Assembly (NCBI RefSeq): GCF_013385425.1
Contig: NZ_JACAQA010000041.1
Coordinates: forward strand, 1-64,000
DNA: 64,000 bases
Direction of reading: 5' to 3'
DNA from: Pseudomonas gingeri
GTDB taxonomy: Bacteria; Pseudomonadota; Gammaproteobacteria; Pseudomonadales; Pseudomonadaceae
Numbering within the stretch: position 1 is the stretch's first letter; every line of letters starts with the position of its first letter. The translations under genes and the position numbers were made by a program. Under the pieces are notes generated by a model. The model did not search any database and was not told the origin of the DNA. It was given only the letters and a program-made list of their open reading frames with translations. Below are positions 8,162 through 17,152 of the stretch, in pieces.

Positions 8162-10081
8162 ATGTCGATTTCAACTCGTAATGCTCTGAGGTCAGGCCTG
8201 TTGTACCTGTTGCTGTCGGTCCTCTGGATCCAGCTCAGCCAACGCCTGTTGAGCAGCTTTTTCGATGACCCTGAACAGTTGCTGCAGTGGCAGATCGTTC
8301 GCGGATACCTGTGGGTGAGTGTCAGCGCCGTGCTGATTTTCCTGATTCATGCCCGTTACCAGCGTTTCGGCCAGGCCACCCCGGACTTGAAGCCCGGGTC
8401 CGAGGATCGCGAGCGCTTGCGACAGGCGGCCGCGGTGTTCGATTGCACCCGCGAGGGCGTGCTGGTCACCGACAAGGACGGCTTGATCGTCCACGTCAAC
8501 CGCGCCTTTGTCGCCATTACCGGTTATCAGGAAGCCGAGGTGCTGGGAGAGCGGCCGAACCTGTTCAAGTCCGGTCGGCATTCGGCGGAGTTTTACCAGA
8601 AGGTCTATCAGACGCTGGACGCCACCGGCGAGTGGAGCGGCGAGATCTGGAACCGGCGCAAGAGCGGCGAAATCTACCCGCAATGGCAGACGATCCGCGC
8701 GATTCGCGACGATTTTGGCCAGCTCAGCCAGTATGTCGCGGTGTTTTCCGATATCAGTGCGATCAAGGACTCGCAGCACGAGTTGGCGCAACTGGCCAAC
8801 TACGATCCCCTGACCGGCCTGCCCAATCGCCTGCTGTTCACCGACCGCGCCTCCCAGGCACTGGCCTCGGCGCAGGTGCACAAGCGCGGTTGTGCCTTGC
8901 TGCTGATCGACCTGGATCACTTCAAGATCATCAACGACAGCCTCGGCCACAATGTTGGCGACCAATTGCTCAAGGCGGTGGGCGATCGCTTGCAGCACCT
9001 GTTCGGCAGCGGGATCAGCCTGGCCCGCCTGGGCGGTGACGAGTTCGCCGTGCTGGCGGAGAACTGCCCGCAGGTGGTGCAGGCGGCGGCCCTGGCGCAG
9101 CGGGTGATCGAGGGTTTGAAGGAGCCGTTCCAGCTCGACGGGCATCAATTGTTCATCAGCGCCAGCATCGGTATCAGCCTGTTCCCCAGCGATTCGCTGA
9201 ATGCCGAGCAATTGCTGCGCAATGCCGACTCGGCCTTGTTCAAGGCCAAGAGCGCGGGGCGCGAAGGTTATGCGTTGTATACCGAAGAACTGACCGCCCA
9301 CGCCCAGCATCGGGTGGAAATGGCCGGTGAGTTGCGCCGGGCGCTGGAGCAGGACGAGTTGCGGGTCTATTACCAGCCGGTGCATGACCTGAGCAACAGC
9401 CGGCTGATCGGGGTCGAGGCCCTGGTGCGCTGGGAGCATCCGCAGCGTGGGCTGGTGTCGCCTGGCGAATTCATTCCGATTGCCGAGCGCACCGGGCTGA
9501 TCGCCGAGATCGATGCCTGGGTCATGGAGCAGTCCTGTCGGCAGATGTGCCAGTGGTTGCAGGAGGGTGTGGAGCTGTCGTTTATCGCGGTGAACGTCTC
9601 CAGTCGTCTGTTTGCCCGTCGCGAGTTGTACCAGCAGGTGGCGAAGGTGCTGGATGACACCGGGCTGGACCCGGCGCTGCTGGAGCTGGAAGTGACCGAA
9701 AGCGCGGTGATGGACGACCCCGAGGTGGCGTTGGAACAACTGCATCGCTTGCGCGAGTTGGGCGTGAGCCTGGCGATCGATGATTTCGGCACCGGGTATT
9801 CCTCGCTGCTGCGGCTCAAGCGGCTGCCGGTGCAGAAACTCAAGATCGACCAGGGTTTTGTCGCCGGTTTGCCTTGGGACGAAGACGATGCGGCGATTGT
9901 CCGGGTGGTCATCGCCCTGGCGCAAAGCATGGGCATGCAGGTCCAGGCCGAGGGCATCGAGCAGGCCGATCAGGCGCGTTTCCTGCTCGATCAGTCCTGC
10001 GACCTGGGGCAGGGCTACTGGTTCGGACGGCCGATGCCGGCGGATCAGCTCGACTGGCAGCGTGCGCCGGTGATTGCCTGA
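8162..10081 (+). CDS. pipA: Membrane PAS-GGDEF-EAL cyclic di-GMP protein
   Basis: The 639-residue protein has two N-terminal membrane helices (about 10-30 and 45-62), a PAS domain (about 85-200), a GGDEF domain (about 210-375) and an EAL domain (about 385-635). The cyclase signature GGDEF is intact (LARLGGDEFAVLAEN). The phosphodiesterase signature is also intact (GVEALVRWEHP), together with the DDFGTGYSSL loop. It could therefore make or break cyclic di-GMP; proteins of this layout mostly act as phosphodiesterases. Position beside desA and before oscA-sbp matches P. aeruginosa PA0285 (PipA); the symbol rests on this synteny as I recall it. Confidence 0.82.
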   Translation: MSISTRNALRSGLLYLLLSVLWIQLSQRLLSSFFDDPEQLLQWQIVRGYLWVSVSAVLIFLIHARYQRFGQATPDLKPGSEDRERLRQAAAVFDCTREGVLVTDKDGLIVHVNRAFVAITGYQEAEVLGERPNLFKSGRHSAEFYQKVYQTLDATGEWSGEIWNRRKSGEIYPQWQTIRAIRDDFGQLSQYVAVFSDISAIKDSQHELAQLANYDPLTGLPNRLLFTDRASQALASAQVHKRGCALLLIDLDHFKIINDSLGHNVGDQLLKAVGDRLQHLFGSGISLARLGGDEFAVLAENCPQVVQAAALAQRVIEGLKEPFQLDGHQLFISASIGISLFPSDSLNAEQLLRNADSALFKAKSAGREGYALYTEELTAHAQHRVEMAGELRRALEQDELRVYYQPVHDLSNSRLIGVEALVRWEHPQRGLVSPGEFIPIAERTGLIAEIDAWVMEQSCRQMCQWLQEGVELSFIAVNVSSRLFARRELYQQVAKVLDDTGLDPALLELEVTESAVMDDPEVALEQLHRLRELGVSLAIDDFGTGYSSLLRLKRLPVQKLKIDQGFVAGLPWDEDDAAIVRVVIALAQSMGMQVQAEGIEQADQARFLLDQSCDLGQGYWFGRPMPADQLDWQRAPVIA

Positions 10082-10114
10082 CGGTTTGAGCCCTACGGCG
10101 TCTGTCCGGCCGTC

Positions 10115-10277
10115 ATCGCCAGCAAGCCGGCTCCTACAGGGGATTTGTGCGATGCCCCAATCCTTTGTTCGGCACGGGTTCGTGTCGCACCGCAATCCCG
10201 TGTTTGGCACAGGGTTTGTGCGGTACGGGAATCCTGTATTTGACACGATCTCCTGTAGGAGCCGGCTTGCCGGCGAT
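10115..10277. repeat. Three 36-bp tandem repeats inside a REP pair
   Basis: Two REP arms in opposite orientation (10115-10140 and 10252-10277, core CCTGTAGGAGCCGGCTTGC) enclose three diverged direct repeats of 35, 36 and 36 bases (10144-10178, 10179-10214, 10215-10250). Each repeat has the pattern TTTGTGCGNNNC...AATCC-TGTTTGGCAC-GGG. The block lies just past the stop of the GGDEF-EAL gene and holds no open frame with a ribosome site. Confidence 0.8.
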
Positions 10278-10316
10278 CCGACGCGCAGCGGCGGCCATCC
10301 CCGCGCATTTCTCCTG

Positions 10317-10380
10317 ATGAAATTTTGGTTATATTAAAATTCTTAAATAGTATTTTTAAGAATAACTTCCCCTGTCTAAG
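10317..10380 (+). promoter_or_regulatory. AT-rich promoter region of oscA-sbp
   Basis: A sharply AT-rich stretch lies about 65-125 bases before oscA and contains TTATATTAAAATTCTTAAATAG and similar blocks. In Pseudomonas the genes that follow are induced on sulfur limitation through CysB. The exact promoter boxes cannot be fixed by eye. Confidence 0.45.
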
Positions 10381-10443
10381 ATTGCCCTCACGCCACAAGC
10401 AGTGCCCCACTGCCGGGGCAACTCTCATTTCAGGAGCACGACC

Positions 10444-10626
10444 ATGAGCGCATCTCTGCGTAGCGTTGACGGCCAGGACGAAGCAACCATTCTGCGTGAG
10501 ATCCAGAGCGCCTTGCGCGATCTGCGTTTCGGTGCCGTCGAGATCACGGTCCACAACGCACAAGTGGTCCAGATCGAGCGCAAGGAAAAATTCCGTCTGC
10601 AAAACCCGGGCACCAAACCCAGCTGA
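10444..10626 (+). CDS. oscA: Small sulfur-starvation protein OscA (DUF2292/YezD family)
   Basis: The 60-residue protein has the compact DUF2292 core ILREIQSALRDLRFGAVEITVHNAQVVQIERKEKFR without signal peptide or membrane span. AGGAG lies upstream of the ATG. From the literature as I recall it, oscA of P. corrugata lies directly before sbp and is needed to use organosulfur compounds during chromate-provoked sulfur limitation; this gene has the same size, family and position. Its biochemical activity is unknown. A short hairpin (10639-10656, CCTCTG / CAGAGG) separates it from sbp. Confidence 0.85.
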   Translation: MSASLRSVDGQDEATILREIQSALRDLRFGAVEITVHNAQVVQIERKEKFRLQNPGTKPS

Positions 10627-10779
10627 ACCCCGCGTCTTCCTCTGTTCAAGCAGAGGCCCGACTGGATAACCGGAGGGCGTCATCTCCCCCCCAGTCAAAA
10701 ACAGAGCGTTCGAGCCCGAATGCGGGCCGCAAGCGCCATAAGAAAAAGCCAATACACCAAAATTTTCGGGAGCTTCACC

Positions 10780-11790
10780 ATGTCGTCGATTCGCCGTTAC
10801 GCCCTGGCTGCGCTCGCCAGTGCCGTGTTTGCCGGTTCCGCCGTTGCCAAGGATTACGAGCTGCTCAACGTGTCCTACGACCCGACCCGTGAGCTGTACC
10901 AGGACTACAACGCCGAATTCACCAGCTTCTGGAAGCAGGCCCACCCCGGCGACAACGTGAAGATCCAGCAATCCCATGGCGGTTCGGGCAAGCAAGGCCG
11001 TGCCGTGATCGACGGCCTGCGCGCCGACGTGGTGACCCTGGCCCTGGCCGGCGACATCGACGAAATCGCCAAGCTCGGCAAGACCCTGCCCGAGGACTGG
11101 CAAAAACGCCTGCCGGACGCCAGCACCCCCTACACCTCGACCATCGTTTTCCTGGTGCGCAAGGGCAACCCCAAAGGCATCAAGGACTGGGGCGACCTGG
11201 TCAAGAAAGACGTCTCGGTGATCACCCCGAACCCGAAAACCAGCGGCGGTGCGCGCTGGAACTTCCTCGCCGCCTGGGCCTACGGCCTGAAAGCCGGCGG
11301 CAGCGAAGCCAAGGCCCAGGAATACGTGAAAGAGCTGTTCAAGCACGTGCCGGTCCTCGACACCGGCGCTCGCGGCTCGACCATCACCTTCGTCAACAAC
11401 GGTCAGGGCGACGTGCTGCTGGCCTGGGAAAACGAAGCCTTCCTGGCCCTGAAGGAAGACGGCGGCGCCGACAAGTTCGATATCGTCGTGCCGTCCCTGT
11501 CGATCCTCGCCGAGCCACCCGTGGCCGTGGTCGACAAGAACGCCGAGAAAAAGGGCAACACCGAGATCGCCACCGCCTACCTCAAGCACCTGTACAGCCC
11601 GGCTGGCCAGGAGATCGCGGCGAAGAACTTCTATCGTCCACGTGACGAGAAGATCGCCGCCAAATACGCACAGCAGTTCCCGAAACTGGACCTGGTGACT
11701 ATCGACAAAGACTTCGGCGGCTGGAAAACTGCCCAACCGAAGTTCTTCAATGACGGTGGCGTGTTCGACCAGATCTACACGGCGCAATAA
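10780..11790 (+). CDS. sbp: Periplasmic sulfate-binding protein Sbp
   Basis: The 336-residue protein begins with a Sec signal peptide (RRYALAALASAVFAGSAVA, cut before KDYELLN). It continues as a type II periplasmic binding protein of the sulfate/thiosulfate family, with the marks SYDPTRELY, QSHGGSGKQ and GGARWNFLAAW. It delivers sulfate to CysTWA. The frame is open from 10720, but ATG 10780 has GGGAG upstream and starts the signal peptide. A hairpin between this gene and cysT probably lowers downstream expression relative to the binding protein. Confidence 0.95.
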   Translation: MSSIRRYALAALASAVFAGSAVAKDYELLNVSYDPTRELYQDYNAEFTSFWKQAHPGDNVKIQQSHGGSGKQGRAVIDGLRADVVTLALAGDIDEIAKLGKTLPEDWQKRLPDASTPYTSTIVFLVRKGNPKGIKDWGDLVKKDVSVITPNPKTSGGARWNFLAAWAYGLKAGGSEAKAQEYVKELFKHVPVLDTGARGSTITFVNNGQGDVLLAWENEAFLALKEDGGADKFDIVVPSLSILAEPPVAVVDKNAEKKGNTEIATAYLKHLYSPAGQEIAAKNFYRPRDEKIAAKYAQQFPKLDLVTIDKDFGGWKTAQPKFFNDGGVFDQIYTAQ

Positions 11791-11815
11791 ACCGTGAATT
11801 AAGCAGCCAGCACAG

Positions 11816-11837
11816 AGCCCGCATTCACCTGCGGGCT
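11816..11837 (+). terminator. Intercistronic hairpin sbp-cysT
   Basis: The stem AGCCCGC / GCGGGCT with an eight-base loop has only a short T stretch after it. It may be a weak terminator or a 3'-end stabiliser that keeps sbp mRNA above the permease mRNA. Confidence 0.55.
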
Positions 11838-11869
11838 TTGCGTGTCAGTTCCGTTAACCAAGGACTTTT

Positions 11870-12688
11870 ATGTCACGTCGTATCTCCCCCGTCATACCCG
11901 GCTTCGGGCTGACGCTGGGCTACACCTTGGTGTACCTCAGCCTGATTGTGCTCATCCCCCTGGCGGCGATGTTCGTGCATGCCGCCCAACTCACCTGGGA
12001 TCAGTTCTGGGCGATCATCTCGGCACCGCGGGTTGTTGCAGCGCTGAAGCTGAGTTTCGGTACCGCGCTGTACGCCGCGATCATCAACGGCATCATCGGT
12101 ACGCTGCTGGCCTGGGTGCTGGTGCGCTATACCTTCCCCGGCCGCAAGATCATCGATGCGATGATCGACCTGCCGTTTGCCTTGCCCACCGCCGTGGCCG
12201 GTATCGCGCTGACCGCGCTATACACGCCGGCAGGCCTGGTGGGGCAGTTTGCCGCCGACCTCGGTTTCAAGATCGCCTACACCCCCTTGGGCATCACCCT
12301 GGCGCTGACCTTCGTCACGCTGCCGTTCGTGGTGCGTACCGTGCAGCCGGTGCTGGCCGATATCCCCCGGGAGATCGAAGAAGCCGCCGCCTGCCTGGGG
12401 GCCAAGCCCTTGCAAGTGTTCCGCTACATCCTGGTGCCGGCGTTGCTGCCCGCCTGGCTGACCGGTTTTGCCCTGGCCTTTGCCCGTGGTGTCGGTGAGT
12501 ACGGCTCGGTGATTTTCATCGCCGGCAACATGCCGATGAAAACCGAGATCCTGCCGCTGCTGATCATGGTCAAGCTCGACCAGTACGACTACACCGGCGC
12601 CACCGCCATCGGCGTGATGATGCTGGTGGTTTCCTTTGTCCTGCTGCTGCTGATCAACTTGCTGCAGCGGCGCATCGAACACCCATAA
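11870..12688 (+). CDS. cysT: Sulfate ABC transporter permease CysT
   Basis: The 272-residue inner-membrane protein has six predicted spans. The binding-protein-dependent transport loop lies in EEAAACLGAKPLQVFRYILVPALLPAWLTG (EAA-like motif, about 163-192), which contacts the ATPase CysA. It pairs with CysW to form the sulfate/thiosulfate channel. cysW begins 13 bases after the stop. Also called CysU. Confidence 0.94.
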   Translation: MSRRISPVIPGFGLTLGYTLVYLSLIVLIPLAAMFVHAAQLTWDQFWAIISAPRVVAALKLSFGTALYAAIINGIIGTLLAWVLVRYTFPGRKIIDAMIDLPFALPTAVAGIALTALYTPAGLVGQFAADLGFKIAYTPLGITLALTFVTLPFVVRTVQPVLADIPREIEEAAACLGAKPLQVFRYILVPALLPAWLTGFALAFARGVGEYGSVIFIAGNMPMKTEILPLLIMVKLDQYDYTGATAIGVMMLVVSFVLLLLINLLQRRIEHP

Positions 12689-12701
12689 GGAGGCGCGGAA
12701 C

Positions 12702-13574
12702 ATGTCCCAATCGTCTATTTCCGCCGCGTCCTCGGCCAACGCCGCCCGTCGTGGCAGTGCTGTGTCGCGGCGTATCCTGATCAGCCTTGGCTGGCTGGTG
12801 TTCTTCCTGTTTCTGCTGCTGCCGCTGTTTATCGTGGTGTCCCAGGGCTTGAAGAATGGCCTCGGCGCGTTCTTCAGCGCGATCCTTGAGCCCGATGCAC
12901 TGTCGGCGTTGAAGCTCACGGTGATCGCCGTGGTGATTTCGGTGCCACTCAACGTGGTGTTCGGTGTCAGCGCCGCCTGGTGCGTGAGCAAGTACTCGTT
13001 CCGTGGCAAAAGCATCCTGGTGACGCTGATCGACCTGCCGTTCTCGGTCTCGCCGGTGATCGCCGGTCTGGTCTATGTATTGATGTTCGGCGCCCAGGGC
13101 TTCTTTGGCCCATGGCTGGCGGATCACGATATCCAGATTGTCTTTGCTCTTCCGGGCATCGTCCTGGCGACCATCTTCGTCACCGTGCCGTTCGTCGCCC
13201 GTGAGCTGATCCCGCTGATGCAGGAGCAGGGCACCCAGGAAGAAGAGGCCGCGCGCCTGCTGGGCGCCAACGGCTGGCAGATGTTCTGGCATGTCACCGT
13301 GCCGAACATCAAGTGGGGCCTGATCTACGGCGTGGTGCTCTGTACCGCCCGGGCCATGGGCGAGTTCGGTGCGGTGTCGGTGGTCTCCGGGCACATTCGC
13401 GGGGTGACCAATACCCTGCCGCTGCACGTCGAGATCCTCTACAACGAATACAACCACGTGGCCGCGTTCGCCGTGGCGAGCCTGTTGCTGATCCTGGCGC
13501 TCTTCATCCTGCTGCTCAAGCAGTGGAGCGAAAACCGAATCAACCGCCTGCGCGCCGCTGCGGCGGAGGAATAA
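12702..13574 (+). CDS. cysW: Sulfate ABC transporter permease CysW
   Basis: The 290-residue second permease has a longer hydrophilic N-terminus (about 25 residues), six spans and the coupling motif EEEAARLLGANGWQMFWHVTVPNIKWG. GGAGG lies nine bases before the ATG. It forms the heterodimeric channel with CysT. cysA starts three bases after its stop region, as expected for one operon. Confidence 0.94.
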   Translation: MSQSSISAASSANAARRGSAVSRRILISLGWLVFFLFLLLPLFIVVSQGLKNGLGAFFSAILEPDALSALKLTVIAVVISVPLNVVFGVSAAWCVSKYSFRGKSILVTLIDLPFSVSPVIAGLVYVLMFGAQGFFGPWLADHDIQIVFALPGIVLATIFVTVPFVARELIPLMQEQGTQEEEAARLLGANGWQMFWHVTVPNIKWGLIYGVVLCTARAMGEFGAVSVVSGHIRGVTNTLPLHVEILYNEYNHVAAFAVASLLLILALFILLLKQWSENRINRLRAAAAEE

Positions 13575-13577
13575 GTC

Positions 13578-14567
13578 ATGTCGATCGAAGTCCGTAATGT
13601 CAGCAAGAACTTCAACGCCTTCAAGGCCCTGGACCGCATCAACCTGGATATCCACAGCGGTGAGCTGGTGGCGCTGCTCGGCCCGTCCGGTTGCGGCAAG
13701 ACCACCCTGTTGCGGATCATCGCCGGGCTGGAAACCCCGGACGAAGGCAGCATCGTGTTCCACGGCGAAGACGTCTCCGGCCATGATGTGCGGGATCGCA
13801 ACGTCGGTTTCGTATTCCAGCACTACGCGCTGTTCCGTCATATGACGGTGTTCGACAACGTCGCCTTCGGCCTGCGTATGAAGCCGAAGAACCAGCGTCC
13901 GAATGAAAGCCAGATCGCGGTCAAGGTTCATGAGTTGCTGAATATGGTGCAGCTCGACTGGCTGTCCGACCGTTACCCGGAGCAGTTGTCCGGTGGCCAG
14001 CGCCAGCGGATCGCCCTGGCTCGGGCCTTGGCGGTGGAGCCCAAGGTGCTGCTGCTGGATGAGCCTTTCGGCGCGCTGGATGCCAAGGTCCGCAAGGAAC
14101 TGCGGCGCTGGTTGGCGCGGCTGCACGAAGACATCAACCTGACCTCGGTGTTCGTGACCCACGACCAGGAAGAAGCGATGGAAGTCGCCGACCGTATCGT
14201 GGTGATGAACAAGGGTGTGATCGAGCAGATCGGCTCACCGGGCGAGGTGTATGAGAATCCGGCCAGCGATTTCGTTTATCACTTCCTCGGTGATTCCAAC
14301 CGCCTGCACCTGGGGGACGACCAGCATGTGCTGTTCCGGCCCCATGAAGTGTCGCTGTCGCGCCATGAACTGGAGGATCACCATGCGGCCGAGGTACGTG
14401 ATATCCGTCCGCTGGGCGCGACGACCCGGGTGACCTTGAAGGTTGAAGGGCAGAGCGAACTGATCGAAGCCGAAGTGGTGAAGGATCACGACAGCCTGAT
14501 CGGCTTGACGAGGGGGGAGACCTTGTTCTTCAAGCCCAAGGTCTGGCAGAAGCAGGCCAGTCTCTAA
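13578..14567 (+). CDS. cysA: Sulfate ABC transporter ATPase CysA
   Basis: The 329-residue cytoplasmic ATPase drives sulfate import. Walker A is GPSGCGKTT, the signature is LSGGQRQRIALARAL, Walker B is VLLLDEPFGALD and the switch histidine is in VTHDQEE. After about residue 240 comes a TOBE-type regulatory domain. It is the last gene of the operon; a REP hairpin follows. Regulation by CysB under sulfur limitation is expected from related species. Confidence 0.94.
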   Translation: MSIEVRNVSKNFNAFKALDRINLDIHSGELVALLGPSGCGKTTLLRIIAGLETPDEGSIVFHGEDVSGHDVRDRNVGFVFQHYALFRHMTVFDNVAFGLRMKPKNQRPNESQIAVKVHELLNMVQLDWLSDRYPEQLSGGQRQRIALARALAVEPKVLLLDEPFGALDAKVRKELRRWLARLHEDINLTSVFVTHDQEEAMEVADRIVVMNKGVIEQIGSPGEVYENPASDFVYHFLGDSNRLHLGDDQHVLFRPHEVSLSRHELEDHHAAEVRDIRPLGATTRVTLKVEGQSELIEAEVVKDHDSLIGLTRGETLFFKPKVWQKQASL

Positions 14568-14625
14568 GGGCACGGCGGACCCCGTAGGGCTTGGCTTGCC
14601 AGATAAGGTTTATGGCAGTCTTGAG

Positions 14626-14727
14626 GGCCCTTTCGCGGGCAAGCTCCGCTCCCACAGTATCGAGCCGTACCTGAAACCTGTGTACGACCGAGAACTTGTG
14701 GGAGCGGAGCTTGCCCGCGAAGAGGCC
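14626..14727. repeat. REP inverted pair
   Basis: Two arms carrying CGCGGGCAAGCTCCGCTCCCACA and its complement (14626-14656 and 14697-14727) can form one long hairpin between the convergent cysA and the DUF962 gene. This is a typical fluorescens-group REP doublet and may end transcription from both sides. No T run is seen. Confidence 0.85.
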
Positions 14728-14746
14728 TTTACAGGCGCCGGCTATT

Positions 14747-15271
14747 TCAAACGGCCGTCCGCTTCTCCCGCAACCGCACCGCCCCCACCCGCGCCTCGAT
14801 CTCATGCTTGAGCTCCTGGCGCAGCCCGAGCAAAAACAACAGCTCCGCCACCACGAACAACGGCCCGACGATCAGCCCGCTGAGATCGTCGACAAACGCC
14901 GGCTTGCGCCCTTCGTAGTAATGCCCGACAAACTGGATCGCCCAGCCGATCACGAACAGGCCGATTCCGCTCGCCAACCACACCAGCGTGGCCTGCGCCG
15001 CAAGGATTTGGCCCACCCAAACGGATAGGCCGAGCAGCACCGTCATCAGCAGTCCGAGGGCCAGTTCCAGGCGCAGATAAAACACCGCCGAGACCACCGC
15101 CAGAAGCACTGCGGGACTGATTCCGAGCCCGGCCACCGGCCATTGCGGCCGTGACAGCAACACCGCCACGGCGACCACGATCAGGGGAATGCCGATGAAG
15201 TGGCTGGCGATATTGCGCGGGTCACGGTGATAGTCCGCGTATTGACTGAGATGCTCGACGAGGTTTTTCAT
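14747..15271 (-). CDS. Mpo1-like (DUF962) membrane protein
   Basis: The 174-residue protein starts with HLSQYADYHRDPRNIASHFIGIPLIVVAVAVL and has four to five hydrophobic spans. The motif QFVGHYYEGRKPAFVDD is typical of the DUF962/Mpo1 family. The yeast member is an iron(II) dioxygenase that alpha-oxidises 2-hydroxy fatty acids; the histidines in YHRDPRN...H and GHYYEG could bind metal here too. Whether the bacterial protein has that activity is inference. It is divergent from the Crp/Fnr gene. Confidence 0.8.
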   Translation of the reverse strand: MKNLVEHLSQYADYHRDPRNIASHFIGIPLIVVAVAVLLSRPQWPVAGLGISPAVLLAVVSAVFYLRLELALGLLMTVLLGLSVWVGQILAAQATLVWLASGIGLFVIGWAIQFVGHYYEGRKPAFVDDLSGLIVGPLFVVAELLFLLGLRQELKHEIEARVGAVRLREKRTAV

Positions 15272-15357
15272 TGTTATTCCTCCTGTAGGGTGATGGGATC
15301 ATGCCCTGCGTGAAATTTTTACTCTGTCAGCTACACGACAATTGTCTCGGAGTTCTC

Positions 15358-16044
15358 ATGGATGTATCTGCCTGGCGCTCGCGCCTGCTGACCGGACACT
15401 GGTTCAACCATCTGCCCGCTCACTTGCAGGATAGCCTGCTCGCCGCCGCCAAGGGCCGACGCCTGACGCCTGGCCAGCGCCTGTTCCAGCGCGGCGATCC
15501 GCCGTGCGGGCTGTACGCGGTGCTGGAGGGGTCGGTCAGGGTCGGTGCCGTCAGCGAGAAGGGCAAGGAAGCCTTGCTCGGGGTGATGGAGCTGCCTTAC
15601 TGGTTCGGCGAGATTTCCCTGTTCGATGGCCTGCCGCGGACCCACGACGCTTATGCCGTTGGACATACCATCCTGTTGCAGGTGCCCCAGGACGTGTTGC
15701 TCAAGTTGCTCGACGAACACCCGGAATACTGGCGGCAGTTCGCCCTGCTGATGAGTCAGAAACTGCGCCTGACCTTTATCGGCCTGGAACAGTTGAGCCT
15801 GATGCCGGCACCGGCGCGCCTGGCGCATCGGCTGTTATTGATTGCCGAAGGCTATGGGGAATTGAACCGTTCACGGCAATTGCTCGAGGTGTCCCAGGAG
15901 CAGTTGGCGGCGATGTTGTCGCTGTCGCGCCAGACCACCAACCAGATCCTCCAGGATTTCCAGCAGCAGGGGATTCTGCGCACCAGCTATGGCGGGATCG
16001 AGATCCTCGATCTGGAAGGGCTGCGGGCTACGGCCAGCGCCTGA
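15358..16044 (+). CDS. Crp/Fnr-family transcriptional regulator
   Basis: The 228-residue protein has an N-terminal cyclic-nucleotide-binding fold (about 15-130, with GDPPCGLYAVLEGSVRVG and YWFGEISLFDG) and a C-terminal winged helix (SQEQLAAMLSLSRQTTNQILQDFQQQGI). It lacks the cysteine cluster of oxygen-sensing Fnr. ATG 15358 is chosen over the frame start at 15301 because CGGAG lies before it. It is divergent from the Mpo1-like gene, which may be a target. The ligand is unknown. Confidence 0.85.
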   Translation: MDVSAWRSRLLTGHWFNHLPAHLQDSLLAAAKGRRLTPGQRLFQRGDPPCGLYAVLEGSVRVGAVSEKGKEALLGVMELPYWFGEISLFDGLPRTHDAYAVGHTILLQVPQDVLLKLLDEHPEYWRQFALLMSQKLRLTFIGLEQLSLMPAPARLAHRLLLIAEGYGELNRSRQLLEVSQEQLAAMLSLSRQTTNQILQDFQQQGILRTSYGGIEILDLEGLRATASA

Positions 16045-16051
16045 GTCGCTC

Positions 16052-17056
16052 TTAGCGCAGCCCGTCGCGAAACTGCCCCGGGGTGATCCCGGTCCAGCGC
16101 TTGAACGCCCGGCTGAAGCTGCTGGTGTCGGCAAAGCCGAGCAGGTAGCTGACTTCGCTTAGCGAACACTGCGGGTCACGCAGGTGCAGCAGCGCCAGGT
16201 TCTCCCGACACTCGTTGAGCAAGGTGTCGTAGCGCGCGCCTTCATCGGCCAGGTGCCGTTGCAGGCTGCGCAGGCTCAGGTGCAGCGTCTGGGCGATGCG
16301 TTCCGCCGACGGTTCGCCTTCCGGCAACTGGGCCTCGATGGCCTCACGCACGCGGCGCTCCCAGGTCAAGGGCTTTAATTGCGCCAGGGTCCGGTTGAGT
16401 ACCGTCTCGTTGTGCTCGGCCAGTTCCGGGTTGGCGTCGTCCAGGTGACTGTCGAAATCGCTGCAGGCGAACTCCAGCCGGTCCTCCTCGGCGGCGAAGA
16501 ACACCGGCGCGCGGAATACCGTGTGCCAGGGCGTCGGATCGGCCGGCTCCGGGCGTCGCAGATACACCGCCAACGGTGCGTAGTCGCGGCCCAGGCGGTT
16601 GCGGCAGGTGCGCACATAGATTGAAACGAAGGCATCAATGGCTTCGGGTGCCGGTGCCGGGCTGTCCTTGGGTACCCGCAGGCGAAAGCGGTAGCGTTCG
16701 CCTTCGCGGCTGAGTTCCAGTCCCAGGGCATCGCTGACCACCTGGTGATACCGCACGATCCGCTCGAACACCTCGCGCAGGCTGCCGCTGGCCACCAGTG
16801 CGTAGCCGAGGGCGTGGAAGGTGGTCGGGCTGACAAAGCGCGAGACCCGCAAGCCGATGGCCGGGTCGCCGCTACTGGCCACGGCCAACTCCCACAGGCG
16901 GGTGGTGGCCGACAGCGGGTAGCGGGCGTTGGGGTCGTCCATCAATTGCGGGTCGAGTCCGGCTTGGTGGCACAGGGCGGCGCTGTCGAGGCCCAGGGCG
17001 TCGAGCTGCTTGCGCAGGGCGCGGGTCCAGCTGGAGAGCGAGGTTGGTTCAGGCAT
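16052..17056 (-). CDS. AraC-family regulator (OruR/AlkS-like ligand domain)
   Basis: The 334-residue protein has an N-terminal arabinose-binding-like domain (about 20-200) and a C-terminal AraC helix-turn-helix pair (SAERIAQTLHLSLRSLQRHLADEG and LSEVSYLLGFADTSSFSRAFKRWTG). The frame stays open far upstream, but ATG 17056 gives the usual start and leaves 96 bases to the divergent desaturase gene. That arrangement suggests that it controls this gene in response to a lipid-like or hydrocarbon ligand; this is inference. Confidence 0.87.
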   Translation of the reverse strand: MPEPTSLSSWTRALRKQLDALGLDSAALCHQAGLDPQLMDDPNARYPLSATTRLWELAVASSGDPAIGLRVSRFVSPTTFHALGYALVASGSLREVFERIVRYHQVVSDALGLELSREGERYRFRLRVPKDSPAPAPEAIDAFVSIYVRTCRNRLGRDYAPLAVYLRRPEPADPTPWHTVFRAPVFFAAEEDRLEFACSDFDSHLDDANPELAEHNETVLNRTLAQLKPLTWERRVREAIEAQLPEGEPSAERIAQTLHLSLRSLQRHLADEGARYDTLLNECRENLALLHLRDPQCSLSEVSYLLGFADTSSFSRAFKRWTGITPGQFRDGLR

Positions 17057-17152
17057 GTTGGCGTATCCGGTCAACGGGTTGGCGTTCGCGGCTACGACCT
17101 CTGATGCTGCAACGGCGCAGGATACGAACATCAATAACCAGAGGATGGAATC

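Noticed and set aside
8192..10246. 684-codon antisense frame over the GGDEF-EAL gene, including the tandem repeats
   Set aside because: The repeated TNPV.NTG peptide merely translates the 36-bp DNA repeats; there is no ribosome site and the sense gene is clear.
10144..10250. Tandem repeats considered as a CRISPR array
   Set aside because: The repeats are contiguous, diverged and without spacers, and no cas gene is present.
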